64,000 bases of DNA from Streptomyces sp. Tue6028 (GCF_002300165.1 NZ_MLCE01000033.1:1-64000); one strand, 5' to 3'. Positions 50,922 through 60,244 are shown, numbered from the stretch's first letter. Notes: generated by a model from the sequence alone, not told the origin. A program made the numbers and translations.

Positions 50922-51327
50922 GCCGCCGCCTTGCCGCGCGCATCCGCCAGCGACGGCGCGGGCGGCACCGCCGGGTCACGGGGCATCCCGCCGGCGGGCG
51001 GAGCGGACATGCCGCAGCGCCGGACGCGGGCCGTCCGGGCTCGGGGCTGCCCGTCATCGGCACTTCGTCCCGGAATCGGGGAACCGACGTCCACGGCGAG
51101 GCGACGTCAGCCGGCTCGTCCGCCCCGACGCATGCCGGTGACCTTCCGCAGGCGGTGACCGGGCCGCGTTCGCCGGGAGCGAGGGGGCGGGATCCGGCCG
51201 GGCGGAAGCCGTTCGTCCGGTCCGGACGACCGCTCGTCGCGCGTGGCATACCGCTCACCGCATACGGTCGACCGATTCACGCCGCGCGGGTTCCCAACTC
51301 CGGTACCGCTTTCTATCGTCCCGGATC
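50922..51327. other. 406-bp intergenic region, no gene seen
   Basis: Very G+C-rich with several short inverted repeats (for example around GCCGGCGGGCGG at about 50990). The open frames here have Arg/Pro-biased, non-protein-like translations. TCTATCGT about 10 nt before the MFS ATG could be a -10 element for a leaderless or short-leader transcript; no Shine-Dalgarno is evident. Confidence 0.5.
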
Positions 51328-52662
51328 ATGAGTCCCCCTGTCGCACCGCCCGGCTGGAGCCGCTGGCTCGTCCCGCCGGCCGCACTGTCGGTCCACCTCT
51401 CCATCGGCCAGGCCTACGCCTGGAGCGTCTTCAAGCCGCCGCTCGAATCCGCGCTCGGCCTCAGTGGCACCCAGAGCGCGCTCCCCTTCCAGCTCGGCAT
51501 CGTCATGCTCGGCCTGTCGGCCGCGTTCGGCGGCACGCTCGTCGAGCGCAACGGGCCGCGCTGGGCCATGACGGTCGCCCTGGTCTGCTTCTCCTCCGGG
51601 TTCCTGATCTCGGCGCTGGGCGCCGCCACCGAGCAGTACTGGCTGATCGTGCTCGGCTACGGCTTCGTCGGCGGGATCGGCCTCGGCATCGGCTACATCT
51701 CGCCCGTCTCGACCCTGATCAAGTGGTTCCCGGACAGGCCCGGCATGGCCACCGGCATCGCCATCATGGGCTTCGGCGGCGGCGCGCTGATCGCCTCGCC
51801 GTGGTCCACGCAGATGCTCAAGTCGTTCGGGTCCGACTCCTCCGGGATCGCGCTCGCCTTCCTCGTGCACGGGCTGGCGTACGCCGTCTTCATGTCGCTC
51901 GGCGTGCTGCTGGTGCGGGTCCCGCGTGGTGAGAAGCCCGCCGCGTCCGGTCCGAGCGCGCTCGACGGCGTGCAGGTCTCGGCCCGCAACGCGGTGCGCA
52001 CCCCGCAGTTCTGGTGCCTGTGGCTCGTGCTGTGCATGAACGTGACCGCCGGCATCGGCATCCTGGAGAAGGCCGCCCCGATGATCACGGACTTCTTCGC
52101 GGACACGTCCACCCCGGTGTCCGCGTCCGCGGCCGCGGGATTCGTCGCGCTGCTCTCGGCGGCGAACATGGCGGGCCGCATCGGCTGGTCCTCGACGTCC
52201 GACCTCATCGGGCGCAAGAACATCTACCGCGTCTACCTCGGCGTGGGCGCACTGATGTACGCGCTCATCGCCTGGTTCGGGGACTCGTCGAAGCCGCTGT
52301 TCATCCTCTGCGCCCTGGTGATCCTCTCCTTCTACGGCGGCGGCTTCGCGACCGTCCCCGCCTATCTGAAGGATCTCTTCGGCACCTACCAGGTCGGCGC
52401 GATCCACGGCCGGCTGCTCACCGCGTGGTCCACGGCGGGCGTCCTCGGTCCGCTGATCGTCAACTGGATCGCGGACCGCCAGGAGGAGGCCGGCAAGCAC
52501 GGCTCCTCGCTCTACGGCACCTCGTTCCTGATCATGATCGGGCTGCTGGCCGTCGGCTTCGTCGCCAACGAGCTGGTCCGCCCCGTGCACGCCCGCCATC
52601 ACATCCCCGCACCGAGGGAGGCCGCCGATGACGACTCCGTCCAGCCCCAGCAGTCCGCCTAG
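51328..52662 (+). CDS. MFS transporter, OFA (oxalate:formate antiporter) family
   Basis: 444 residues with 12 hydrophobic segments. Features of the OFA family are LSIGQAYAWSVFKPPLESALGLS at the start, GYGFVGGIGLGIGYISPVSTLIKWFPDRPGMATGIAIMGFGGGA (quoted in part: ISPVSTLIKWFPDRPGMATG) and YLKDLFGTYQVGAIHGRLLTAWS. Known members exchange oxalate for formate or carry other monocarboxylates. Placement opposite a formate dehydrogenase operon supports a C1/C2 acid substrate. The 3' end overlaps a small membrane-protein gene by 35 bp. Confidence 0.9.
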   Translation: MSPPVAPPGWSRWLVPPAALSVHLSIGQAYAWSVFKPPLESALGLSGTQSALPFQLGIVMLGLSAAFGGTLVERNGPRWAMTVALVCFSSGFLISALGAATEQYWLIVLGYGFVGGIGLGIGYISPVSTLIKWFPDRPGMATGIAIMGFGGGALIASPWSTQMLKSFGSDSSGIALAFLVHGLAYAVFMSLGVLLVRVPRGEKPAASGPSALDGVQVSARNAVRTPQFWCLWLVLCMNVTAGIGILEKAAPMITDFFADTSTPVSASAAAGFVALLSAANMAGRIGWSSTSDLIGRKNIYRVYLGVGALMYALIAWFGDSSKPLFILCALVILSFYGGGFATVPAYLKDLFGTYQVGAIHGRLLTAWSTAGVLGPLIVNWIADRQEEAGKHGSSLYGTSFLIMIGLLAVGFVANELVRPVHARHHIPAPREAADDDSVQPQQSA

Positions 52663-52765
52663 CCGCCGCGCGTTGATCGCCGTCGCCTGGCTGTGGGTGG
52701 GGATCCCGTTCGGTTACGGGCTGTACGAACTGACCCAGAAGGCGACCCAGCTGTTCACGGGATGA
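52628..52765 (+). CDS. MFS transporter small subunit (45 residues)
   Basis: A 45-residue protein in another frame, overlapping the end of the OFA gene. A Ser/Pro-rich N terminus (MTTPSSPSSPPSRR) is followed by one transmembrane helix (ALIAVAWLWVGIPFGYGLYEL, about 15-35, quoted at limit) and a short tail TQKATQLFTG. Similar small proteins accompany OFA-type carriers in actinobacteria and are annotated as MFS small subunits. The preceding GAGGGAGGCC inside the carrier gene is its ribosome site. Confidence 0.8.
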   Translation: MTTPSSPSSPPSRRALIAVAWLWVGIPFGYGLYELTQKATQLFTG

Positions 52766-52948
52766 CCGCCGGACGCCCTTCTGTCCGGTGACCCTGTGTG
52801 GGGCTGTCGGCACCGACGCCGTGCGGGAGTGCTGACAGAAGCCGACAAGCCTGGCGCCGCATTCCTGTGGCATCACCTGCCCTCGTACCCGTGAGTCACT
52901 GATCAGACTGGTGGATCCCGCTACCCAAGGCAACGAGGGGGACCACCC

Positions 52949-53887
52949 ATGAACGGCTCACGGATCGCCGCCGTCGGCCACTACCAGCCCGCCAAGGTGC
53001 TCACCAACGAGGACCTGGCGGGCATGGTCGACACCAGCGACGAGTGGATCAGGAGCCGGGTGGGCATCCGCACACGCCATGTCGCGGGCCCCGACGAACC
53101 GGTCGACGAGCTGGCCGCGCACGCCGCGGCCAAGGCGCTCGCGGCGGCCGGCCTGACCCCCGGCGACATCGACCTGGTCCTCGTCGCCACGTCCACGGCC
53201 GTCGACCGCTCCCCGAACATGGCGGCCCGCGTCGCCGCCCGCCTCGGCGTGCCCTCCCCGGCCGCCATGGACGTGAACGTCGTCTGCGCCGGCTTCACGC
53301 ACGCCCTCGCCACCGCCGACCACGCCGTGCGCGCCGGTGCCGCGACCCGGGCCCTGGTCATCGGCGCCGACAAGATGACCGACGTGACGGACTGGACCGA
53401 CCGTACGACGTGCGTGCTGGTCGGGGACGGTGCCGGTGCCGCGGTCGTCGAGGCCTCCGACGAGGGCGGCATCGGGCCGGTGCTGTGGGGATCGGTGCCC
53501 GAGATGGGGCACGCGGTACGGATCGAGGGCACGCCCGCCCGGTTCGCCCAGGAGGGGCAGAGCGTCTACCGCTGGGCCACCACCCAGTTGCCGCCGATCG
53601 CCCGGAAGGCGTGCGAGCGGGCCGGTCTCGCCCCGCAGGACCTCGCCGGAGTCGTCCTGCACCAGGCGAACCTGCGCATCATCGAGCCCCTCGCCGAGAA
53701 GATCGGCGCCGTGAACGCGGTCGTCGCGCGCGACGTCACCGAATCCGGCAACACCTCCGCCGCGAGCATCCCGCTCGCCTTCTCCAAGCTCGTCGAACGC
53801 GGCGAGATCCGCAGCGGGGATCCGGTTCTGCTCTTCGGGTTCGGCGGAAACCTGTCGTACGCCGGGCAGGTCGTGCGCTGCCCCTGA
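52949..53887 (+). CDS. 3-oxoacyl-ACP synthase III (KAS III / FabH-like)
   Basis: 312 residues, thiolase fold. The catalytic triad is visible as Cys113 (DVNVVCAGFTHAL), His about 236 (VVLHQANLRIIE) and Asn about 267 (ESGNTSAASIPLAF). It condenses an acyl-CoA with malonyl-ACP. No acyl carrier protein or other fatty-acid gene adjoins it, so it may be a stand-alone paralogue with an unusual starter unit. ATG after CGAGGGGGACC. Divergence from the housekeeping FabH cannot be judged here. Confidence 0.9.
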   Translation: MNGSRIAAVGHYQPAKVLTNEDLAGMVDTSDEWIRSRVGIRTRHVAGPDEPVDELAAHAAAKALAAAGLTPGDIDLVLVATSTAVDRSPNMAARVAARLGVPSPAAMDVNVVCAGFTHALATADHAVRAGAATRALVIGADKMTDVTDWTDRTTCVLVGDGAGAAVVEASDEGGIGPVLWGSVPEMGHAVRIEGTPARFAQEGQSVYRWATTQLPPIARKACERAGLAPQDLAGVVLHQANLRIIEPLAEKIGAVNAVVARDVTESGNTSAASIPLAFSKLVERGEIRSGDPVLLFGFGGNLSYAGQVVRCP

Positions 53888-53949
53888 CGTGCACGGACAT
53901 CCCGGTGTGACGAGTCCAACTCCCGTTCTCCCTGGCCATTGTGCGCCGT

Positions 53950-53965
53950 AGACTGTAGACGAAAG
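53950..53965. promoter_or_regulatory. GntR-type box upstream of the GntR gene
   Basis: AGACTGTAGACGAAAG matches the box at 50224-50239 (minus strand) at 12 of 16 positions, with ACTGTAGAC identical. A second half-site-like AGACAATTCATA follows. Position 110 nt before gntR suggests autoregulation. Confidence 0.6.
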
Positions 53966-54074
53966 ACAATTCATACTGGCTTTCCGGTGGCGTCGGCTCC
54001 CGAGCGGCTCCGGCCGACCGGTGGCACCGGCTTTCGGCTGCCGCACCCGCCGCTGCCTCAGGAGGGGGACCGTG

Positions 54075-54749
54075 ATGTTGTCGACCGGACTGCCGCAAGG
54101 GTCCGTGCCCAAGCTGGAACGGCCCGGCCCGTTGCGCGACCGCGTCTACGAGGCGCTGCTCGAACTCATCACCACCCGTGCCCTCCAGCCGGGCCAGCAC
54201 CTGGTCGAGAGCGAACTCGCCGGGCATCTCGGGGTCTCCCGCCAGCCGGTGCGCGAGGCGTTGCAGCGGCTGAACACGGAGGGGTGGGTCGACCTGCGTC
54301 CCGCCCAGGGCGCGTTCGTGCACGAGCCGACGGAGGAGGAGGCCGACCAACTCCTCACCGTGCGTACGCTGCTGGAGGCCGAGGCGGCCCGCCTCGCCGC
54401 CGCCAACGCCGGGAGCGCCGGTATCGCCGCCCTGGAGGAGCTGTGTGCCGAGGGCGAGCGCGCGGTCTCCGCGGACGACGTGGACGGCGCGGTCGCGATG
54501 AACGCCCGTTTCCACGCGAAGGTGATGGAGCTCGCCGGCAACACCGTCCTCGCCGAGCTGGCCGCGCAGGTCGACCGGCGCGTCCGCTGGTACTACACGC
54601 CGGTCGCCCGGCAGCGTGGCCGGCAGTCCTGGATCGAGCACCGTGACCTCATCGCGGCGATCGCGGACCGCGACGAGCCGCGCGCCACTCAGGTCATGCG
54701 CGCGCACACGGAGCACACGCGCAAGACGTACCACGAGCGGGAGAAGTAA
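54075..54749 (+). CDS. GntR-family regulator, FadR/FCD type
   Basis: 224 residues. The winged HTH (LRDRVYEALLELITTRALQP, then ESELAGHLGVSRQPVREALQRL) occupies about 17-75. An all-helical FCD domain (about 90-215) has the metal/ligand-binding D-H-H pattern (NARFHAKVMELAGN, IEHRDLIAAIADRD). ATG 54075 is favoured over GTG 54072 by spacing to GGAGGGGGA. Shared boxes here and at the formate dehydrogenase promoter suggest it controls that operon in response to a small organic acid. Confidence 0.88.
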   Translation: MLSTGLPQGSVPKLERPGPLRDRVYEALLELITTRALQPGQHLVESELAGHLGVSRQPVREALQRLNTEGWVDLRPAQGAFVHEPTEEEADQLLTVRTLLEAEAARLAAANAGSAGIAALEELCAEGERAVSADDVDGAVAMNARFHAKVMELAGNTVLAELAAQVDRRVRWYYTPVARQRGRQSWIEHRDLIAAIADRDEPRATQVMRAHTEHTRKTYHEREK

Positions 54750-55291
54750 CTCCGCCCGCCCGGAAGCCGCTCGGTGCCGCCGGGACGACGCTCCGCGCCC
54801 TCGGGGCGGCGCACCGAGGCCGCTCCTCCGGCCCACGCGGCCCGGACAGCCGTACGCCGCCGACGAGGTGAGGCTCGCGCGGCGGCCGGCCGTGGTTCGT
54901 CCCGCCCGACAGCCTTACGTCGCCGCCCCGCTGAAGACGGCCGGCGCGCCCCCGGCTCCCGTCCGGGCGGTCCAGTGCCGCGACACCGAAGGCGTTCCGC
55001 GCCGCGTCGCCCCGTTCGGGCCGTCACGTCCAGAGTGCTTCCAACACCCCGGCCACCAGGCAGAGTTCCCCTGAACGTCCCCTGTCGGGCACCCCCCGGT
55101 GCCGGCCAGGGGGCGCGCCCTTGCGCTGTCGGCAGCCCCTGCTTTGTCCTGTCAGTGGAAAAAGTTGAGAGCAATTCGTGCGCGACTTCTTCCCACCCCC
55201 GGCAGCCACTGCTACGTTCCCCTCGAAAGCGAGACCGGCGAAGTTGGCCGGAACGCGACGGACGCAGGCCGATTGAGGCGGGGAGGGGCTC
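54750..55291. other. 542-bp intergenic region upstream of the ROK regulator
   Basis: Contains the gntR hairpin at its left end. Toward the right it holds an A+T-richer patch (about 55155-55196) with a weak inverted repeat (GTGGAAAAAGTT against GACTTCTTCCCAC) and a TACGTT -10-like hexamer at 55213-55218. This is the probable promoter of the ROK gene. No gene recognised. Confidence 0.45.
54770..54818 (+). terminator. Hairpin after gntR
   Basis: CTCGGTGC pairs with GCACCGAG, extended by CGCC/GGCG across a 2-nt bulge; 20 bp after the stop. Confidence 0.55.
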
Positions 55292-56482
55292 GTGAGACGT
55301 ATGACGGCACGACCTGCCAATGCGCACCAGGCTCGCCTGTTGCGCCTGCTGCGTGACGGAGGGCCCAACTCCCGCGCCCAGCTCGGGGACCAGATCGACC
55401 TCTCCCGGTCGAAGCTGGCCGTCGAGGTGGAACGGCTCCTGGAGACCGGGCTCGTGGTGGCCGACGGACTCGCCGCATCCCGCGGTGGCCGCCGCTCCCA
55501 CAACATCCGGCTCGCACCGGCACTGCGCTTCCTCGGCGTCGACATCGGCGCCACCTCGATCGACGTCGCCGTCACCAACGCCGAGCTGGAGGTCCTGGGC
55601 CACATCAACCAGCCCATGGACGTCCGCGAGGGCCCGGTCGCGGTCTTCGAGCAAGTCCTCTCCATGGCGGCCAAGTTGCGCGCCTCGGGGCTCGCGGAAG
55701 GGTTCGACGGCGCCGGCATCGGCGTCCCCGGACCGGTCCGTTTCCCCGAGGGTGTCCCGGTCGCCCCGCCGATCATGCCCGGCTGGGACGGCTTCCCGGT
55801 CCGCGAGGCACTCAGCCAGGAACTCGGCTGCCCGGTCATGGTCGACAACGACGTGAACCTGATGGCCATGGGGGAGCAGCACGCGGGCGTCGCACGCTCC
55901 GTGGGCGACTTCCTCTGCGTCAAGATCGGTACCGGCATCGGCTGTGGCATCGTCGTCGGCGGCGAGGTCCACCGCGGTACGACGGGCAGTGCCGGCGACA
56001 TCGGCCACATCCAGGCCGTACCCGACGGCCGTCCGTGCGCCTGCGGCAACCGCGGTTGCCTGGAGGCACACTTCAGCGGCGCCGCGCTCGCCCGCGACGC
56101 CGTCGAGGCGGCCCAACAGGGTCTCTCGGCGGAGCTCGCCGCACGACTGGAGACGAACGGCGCCCTGAGCGCCGTCGACGTCGCCGCCGCGGCCGCCGCG
56201 GGCGACGCCACCGCGCTCGACCTGATCCGCGAGGGCGGCAACCGCACCGGCCAGGTCATCGCCGGCCTGGTCAGCTTCTTCAACCCGGGCCTGGTGGTGA
56301 TCGGCGGCGGGGTGACGGGTCTCGGCCACACCCTGCTCGCCGCGATCCGCACCCAGGTCTACCGTCAGTCGCTGCCCCTCGCGACCGGCAACCTCCCCAT
56401 CGTTCTCGGGGAGTTGGGGCCCACCGCCGGAGTCATCGGCGCGGCCCGGCTCATCAGCGACCACCTGTTCTCACCCGCGTAG
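55292..56482 (+). CDS. ROK-family transcriptional regulator
   Basis: 396 residues. N-terminal winged HTH (about 8-60, RLLRLLRDGGPNSRAQLGDQ, SRSKLAVEVERLLETGLV) and ROK/ASKHA sugar-kinase-like fold, with LGVDIGATSIDVAV, the VDNDVNLMAMGE motif (Asp of sugar binding) and the zinc-site CACGNRGCLEAHFSG (Cys triad). Intact kinase-like motifs are common in ROK repressors such as XylR/NagC. It precedes a sugar ABC operon on the same strand by 146 bp and likely regulates it with a sugar or sugar phosphate as effector. GTG after GGGGAGGGG. Confidence 0.92.
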   Translation: MRRMTARPANAHQARLLRLLRDGGPNSRAQLGDQIDLSRSKLAVEVERLLETGLVVADGLAASRGGRRSHNIRLAPALRFLGVDIGATSIDVAVTNAELEVLGHINQPMDVREGPVAVFEQVLSMAAKLRASGLAEGFDGAGIGVPGPVRFPEGVPVAPPIMPGWDGFPVREALSQELGCPVMVDNDVNLMAMGEQHAGVARSVGDFLCVKIGTGIGCGIVVGGEVHRGTTGSAGDIGHIQAVPDGRPCACGNRGCLEAHFSGAALARDAVEAAQQGLSAELAARLETNGALSAVDVAAAAAAGDATALDLIREGGNRTGQVIAGLVSFFNPGLVVIGGGVTGLGHTLLAAIRTQVYRQSLPLATGNLPIVLGELGPTAGVIGAARLISDHLFSPA

Positions 56483-56562
56483 CCCACCACACCAGCACGC
56501 ATCACCAGCCGCACCGTCGGCACGTGTCACCAGCACAGCGCCCTGCTTCGCCCTGCCCTGCC

Positions 56563-56576
56563 TGAAAGCGCTTGCT
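56563..56576. promoter_or_regulatory. AAGCGCTT-centred operator-like motif before the sugar ABC operon
   Basis: TGAAAGCGCTTGCT has a perfect 8-bp AAGCGCTT core and 5 of 7 paired arm positions. It lies 53 nt before the ATPase start, in the position expected for the ROK (or a LacI-type) operator. Confidence 0.5.
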
Positions 56577-56628
56577 CGCGCACGCCACGCCCTGAAACCG
56601 GTCCGCACGCCCGCCAAGGGGAACCGTC

Positions 56629-58140
56629 ATGGCACCAGAACCACCGCTGCTCACCATGTCCGGCATCACCAAGTCGTTCCCCGGAGTCCGGGCCCTCGAC
56701 GGAGTCGACCTCGACGTCCAGGCCGGCGAAGTGCACTGCCTGCTCGGCCAGAACGGTGCCGGGAAGTCCACCCTCATCAAGGTGCTGGCAGGCGCCCACC
56801 AGCCCGACGACGGCACCATCGGCTGGCGCGGCGCACCCGTCACCCTCAAGTCCCCGATCGCGGCCATGCGCCTCGGCATCGCCACCATCTACCAGGAACT
56901 CGACCTGGTGGAAGGCCTGTCGGTGGCCGAGAACGTCCACCTCGGACACGAACCCACCAGCGCCGGCTTCGTCGTACGGGGAAAGGCGGCACGGGCGTCG
57001 ACGGCCGCACTGCTCAAGCGACTCGGCCACCCGGAGATCGACCCGGCGCGGCTGGTCGGTGAGTTGTCGGCGGCGCAGCAGCAGATCGTCTCCATGGCAC
57101 GGGCCCTGTCCCACGACGTACGGCTCATCGTCATGGACGAACCGTCCGCCGCGCTCGACCCCGACGAGGTCGACAACCTCTTCCGCATCGTCGGCGACCT
57201 GACAACGGAAGGCGTCGCCGTCGTCTACATCTCGCACCGCCTGGAGGAGATCCGCCGCATCGGCGACCGCGTCACCGTCCTGAAGGACGGGCGTGCCGTG
57301 GCCGGCGGACTGCCCGCCAAGTCGACCCCGACCAGCGAGGTCGTGGCCCTGATGACGGGCCGCAACGTCGAGTACGTCTTCCCCGACCGGCCCTCCACGC
57401 GGCCACCCGGCGAGCCCGTCCTCACGGTCCAAGGGCTCAGCCGCGAGGGGGAGTTCGAGTCACTCGACCTCGATCTGCGCCCTGGCGAGATCGTCGGCCT
57501 GGCCGGACTCGTCGGCTCCGGACGCTCCGAGATCCTGGAGACGATCTACGGAGCCCGCAAGCCGACGGCCGGCCGGATCAGCGTCGACGGACGGCCCCTG
57601 CGCCCCGGCAGCGTACGCGCGGCCGTCCGGGCCGGACTCGGTCTCGCCCCCGAGGAGCGCAAGGCACAGGCCCTGCTGATGCTGGAGTCCGTCACCCGCA
57701 ACGTCTCGGTCTCCTCCATGTCCCGCTTCGCACACGGCGGCTGGATCGACCGGCGTGCCGAGCGCGGCGCGGCCCGGGCGGCGACCCGCGAACTGTCACT
57801 GCGCCCCGACAACCCCTCGGTGCCGGTGCGGACCCTCTCGGGCGGCAACCAGCAGAAGGCGGTCCTGGCGCGCTGGCTGCTGCGCGGCTGCCGGGTGCTG
57901 TTGCTGGACGAACCCACCCGGGGAGTCGACGTCGGAGCCCGCGCCGAGCTGTACGCGGTCATCCGCCGGCTCGCCGACGAAGGCCTCGCCGTCCTGCTGG
58001 TCTCCAGCGAAGTACCCGAGGTCCTGGGACTCGCCGACCGTGTGCTGGTGCTCCGCGAGGGACGCGTCGTGCACACGGCGCCCGCCCAGGAGCTCGACGA
58101 ACACCGCGTACTCGACCTCGTCATGGAAGGGACATCATGA
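56629..58140 (+). CDS. Sugar ABC transporter ATPase (RbsA/MglA type, two ABC domains)
   Basis: 503 residues. Domain 1 has Walker A LGQNGAGKSTL (about 40-50), an atypical signature LSAAQQQIVSMARAL and Walker B LIVMDEPSAALD. Domain 2 has the degenerate Walker A GLVGSGRSEILE (about 292-303) usual in this family, signature LSGGNQQKAVLARWLL and LLLDEPTRGVDVGA. It energises uptake of a pentose, hexose or inositol-like sugar. Its stop overlaps the permease start (ATGA). Confidence 0.95.
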   Translation: MAPEPPLLTMSGITKSFPGVRALDGVDLDVQAGEVHCLLGQNGAGKSTLIKVLAGAHQPDDGTIGWRGAPVTLKSPIAAMRLGIATIYQELDLVEGLSVAENVHLGHEPTSAGFVVRGKAARASTAALLKRLGHPEIDPARLVGELSAAQQQIVSMARALSHDVRLIVMDEPSAALDPDEVDNLFRIVGDLTTEGVAVVYISHRLEEIRRIGDRVTVLKDGRAVAGGLPAKSTPTSEVVALMTGRNVEYVFPDRPSTRPPGEPVLTVQGLSREGEFESLDLDLRPGEIVGLAGLVGSGRSEILETIYGARKPTAGRISVDGRPLRPGSVRAAVRAGLGLAPEERKAQALLMLESVTRNVSVSSMSRFAHGGWIDRRAERGAARAATRELSLRPDNPSVPVRTLSGGNQQKAVLARWLLRGCRVLLLDEPTRGVDVGARAELYAVIRRLADEGLAVLLVSSEVPEVLGLADRVLVLREGRVVHTAPAQELDEHRVLDLVMEGTS

Positions 58141-59159
58141 CGCAGCCCGCGTCACCGCCCCGGCCCGGTGAAACCCTGAAGACATCGCCGCCGGACGGCA
58201 TCGCATCATGGCGGACCCTCGCGGCCCGCGCCGACGTCCGCACCCTCTCGCTCCTCGGCGTGCTCGCCGCCCTGATCGTCATCGGCGGCATCACGAAGCC
58301 CGACGAGTTCCTCGACACCCGCAATCTCCAACTCGTCCTCACCCAGGCCTCCGTGATCGGTGTCGTCACCGTCGGCATGACCTTCGTGATCACCTCCGGC
58401 GGCATCGACCTGTCGGTCGGCGCGATCGTCGCGCTCTCCTCGGTCTGGGCGACGACCGTCGCCACCCAGGAGTACGGCTTCGCCGGCGTCCTGTTCACCG
58501 CGGTGCTCGTCGGCGTCGGCTGCGGCCTGGTCAACGGACTGCTCATCGCCTACGGCGCGATGGTCCCCTTCATCGCGACGCTCGCCATGCTCGCCTCGGC
58601 ACGCGGTCTGGCCCTCCAGATCACGGACGGCAAGACGCAGATCGTCACCATCGACGGCATCCTGAAACTCGGCGAGCGCGACTCGTACGTGCTCGGCATA
58701 CCGCCGCTGGTGCTGGTCTTCGCCGTGGTCACCGTCATCGGCTGGCTGATCCTCAACCGCACCACCTTCGGGCGCCGCACGGTCGCCGTCGGCGGCAACG
58801 CGGAGGCGGCACGGCTCGCCGGCATCGACGTACGACGCCAGCGCCTGTACCTCTACCTGCTGTCCGGACTGTGCTGCGGCATCGCCGCGTTCCTGCTGAT
58901 CATCCTGTCCGGATCCGGCCAGAACACCAACGGCAATCTCTACGAACTCGACGCCATCGCGGCCGCGATCATCGGCGGCACGCTGCTCAGCGGAGGCCGC
59001 GGCACCATCACCGGCTCCGTGCTCGGCGTGCTGATCTTCACGACGATCACCAACATCTTCGCGCTGAACAACCTCCAGAGCGACGTCCAGCAGATCGCCA
59101 AGGGCGCGATCATCGTCGCCGCGGTCCTGGTCCAGCGGCGCACAGCCAGCACGACCTGA
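58137..59159 (+). CDS. Sugar ABC transporter permease (RbsC type)
   Basis: 340 residues, about 8-10 membrane segments. Motifs of the BPD_transp_2 family are GVVTVGMTFVITSGGIDLSVGAIVAL (in part: FVITSGGIDLSVGA), NRTTFGRRTVAVGGNAEAARLAGI and GTLLSGGRGTITGSVLG. Starts within the ATPase stop by a 4-bp overlap, so translation is coupled. Only one permease gene is present, implying a homodimer. Confidence 0.95.
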   Translation: MTQPASPPRPGETLKTSPPDGIASWRTLAARADVRTLSLLGVLAALIVIGGITKPDEFLDTRNLQLVLTQASVIGVVTVGMTFVITSGGIDLSVGAIVALSSVWATTVATQEYGFAGVLFTAVLVGVGCGLVNGLLIAYGAMVPFIATLAMLASARGLALQITDGKTQIVTIDGILKLGERDSYVLGIPPLVLVFAVVTVIGWLILNRTTFGRRTVAVGGNAEAARLAGIDVRRQRLYLYLLSGLCCGIAAFLLIILSGSGQNTNGNLYELDAIAAAIIGGTLLSGGRGTITGSVLGVLIFTTITNIFALNNLQSDVQQIAKGAIIVAAVLVQRRTASTT

Positions 59160-59179
59160 CACGAGAAGGGTCCACCGCC

Positions 59180-60229
59180 ATGCCAGAACCCACCCGGCAC
59201 ACCAGCCGCAGAGGACTTCTCTTCGGGACCGCCGCCGCCTCGGCCGGTGCCCTCCTCGTCGGTTGCACCAGCAACGACACCAAGGACGAGAAGCCCGCCG
59301 CGAACAGCCAGCCGGCCGCCGACGACAAGCCCGGCAAGCACGTCACCATCGGCTTCGCCGGCCCGCAGGCCGACCACGGCTGGCTCAACGCCATCAACGA
59401 CAACGCCAAGAGCCGGGCGAAGAAGTACTCGGACGTCACCCTGGAGATCACCGAGGGCTCCAACGACACCGCCGCGCAGATCGGCCAGATCGAGACACTG
59501 ATCAACAAGAAGGTCGACGTCCTGGTCGTCCTGCCCGCCGACGGCAAGGCCCTCACCCAGGTCGGCCTCCAGGCGATGCGGGCGGGCATCCCGGTCATCA
59601 ACCTCGACCGGATCTTCAACTCCCCGCAGGCGTACCGCTGCTGGATCGGCGGCGACAACTACGGCATGGGCCTCAACGCCGGCCACTACATCGGCGAGAA
59701 GCTCAAGGACAAGAAGGACGCCCGCGTCATCGAGCTCGCCGGGCTCGACAACCTGGAACTGACCAAGCAGCGCACCCAGGGCTTCGACGCCGCCCTCAAG
59801 AACTACCCGAACATCAAGAAGGTCGCCCGGCAGGCCGCCGAGTTCACCGTCGAGTCCGGGCAGGCCAAGATGGCCCAACTCCTCCAGGCCCAGTCCAAGT
59901 TCGACGCCCTGTGGAACCACGACGACGACCAGGGCGTGGGCGCGCTGCGCGCCATCAAGCAGGCCGGACGCGACGACTTCCTCATGGTCGGCGGAGCCGG
60001 GGCGCTCTCCGCCTTCCAGGCCATCGACGCCGACAACAGCGTGCTGAAGGCCACCGTCCTGTACCCGCCGACCATGGCCGCCTCCGCGATCGACCTCGCC
60101 CGCGCGCTCGGCCAGGGCAAGGGCATCGGCGGACTCGCCGAGTTCGAGATCCCCGCCTCGCTCACGCTCTACTCGGCCGTCGTCGACAAGGACAACGTCA
60201 AGCAGTACATGGCCACCGGCTTCAAGTGA
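59180..60229 (+). CDS. Sugar ABC transporter substrate-binding lipoprotein
   Basis: 349 residues. A twin-arginine-type leader (SRRGLLFG) with lipobox LVGC (C29) indicates export as a lipoprotein, possibly by Tat. The mature part is a Peripla_BP_4 (RbsB-like) fold, with HVTIGFAGPQADHGWLNAIND, QIETLINKKVDVLVVLPADGKAL and GIPVINLDRIF. ATG 59180 follows GAGAAGGG. A 10-bp hairpin after the gene may stabilise its mRNA relative to downstream genes. Confidence 0.93.
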   Translation: MPEPTRHTSRRGLLFGTAAASAGALLVGCTSNDTKDEKPAANSQPAADDKPGKHVTIGFAGPQADHGWLNAINDNAKSRAKKYSDVTLEITEGSNDTAAQIGQIETLINKKVDVLVVLPADGKALTQVGLQAMRAGIPVINLDRIFNSPQAYRCWIGGDNYGMGLNAGHYIGEKLKDKKDARVIELAGLDNLELTKQRTQGFDAALKNYPNIKKVARQAAEFTVESGQAKMAQLLQAQSKFDALWNHDDDQGVGALRAIKQAGRDDFLMVGGAGALSAFQAIDADNSVLKATVLYPPTMAASAIDLARALGQGKGIGGLAEFEIPASLTLYSAVVDKDNVKQYMATGFK

Positions 60230-60244
60230 GGCGCCCCGCACCAC

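Noticed and set aside
50824..51258. 144-residue minus-strand open frame in the intergenic region before the OFA carrier
   Set aside because: Cys/Arg/Pro/Ser-rich composition, partly antisense to the lipoprotein gene, no ribosome site.
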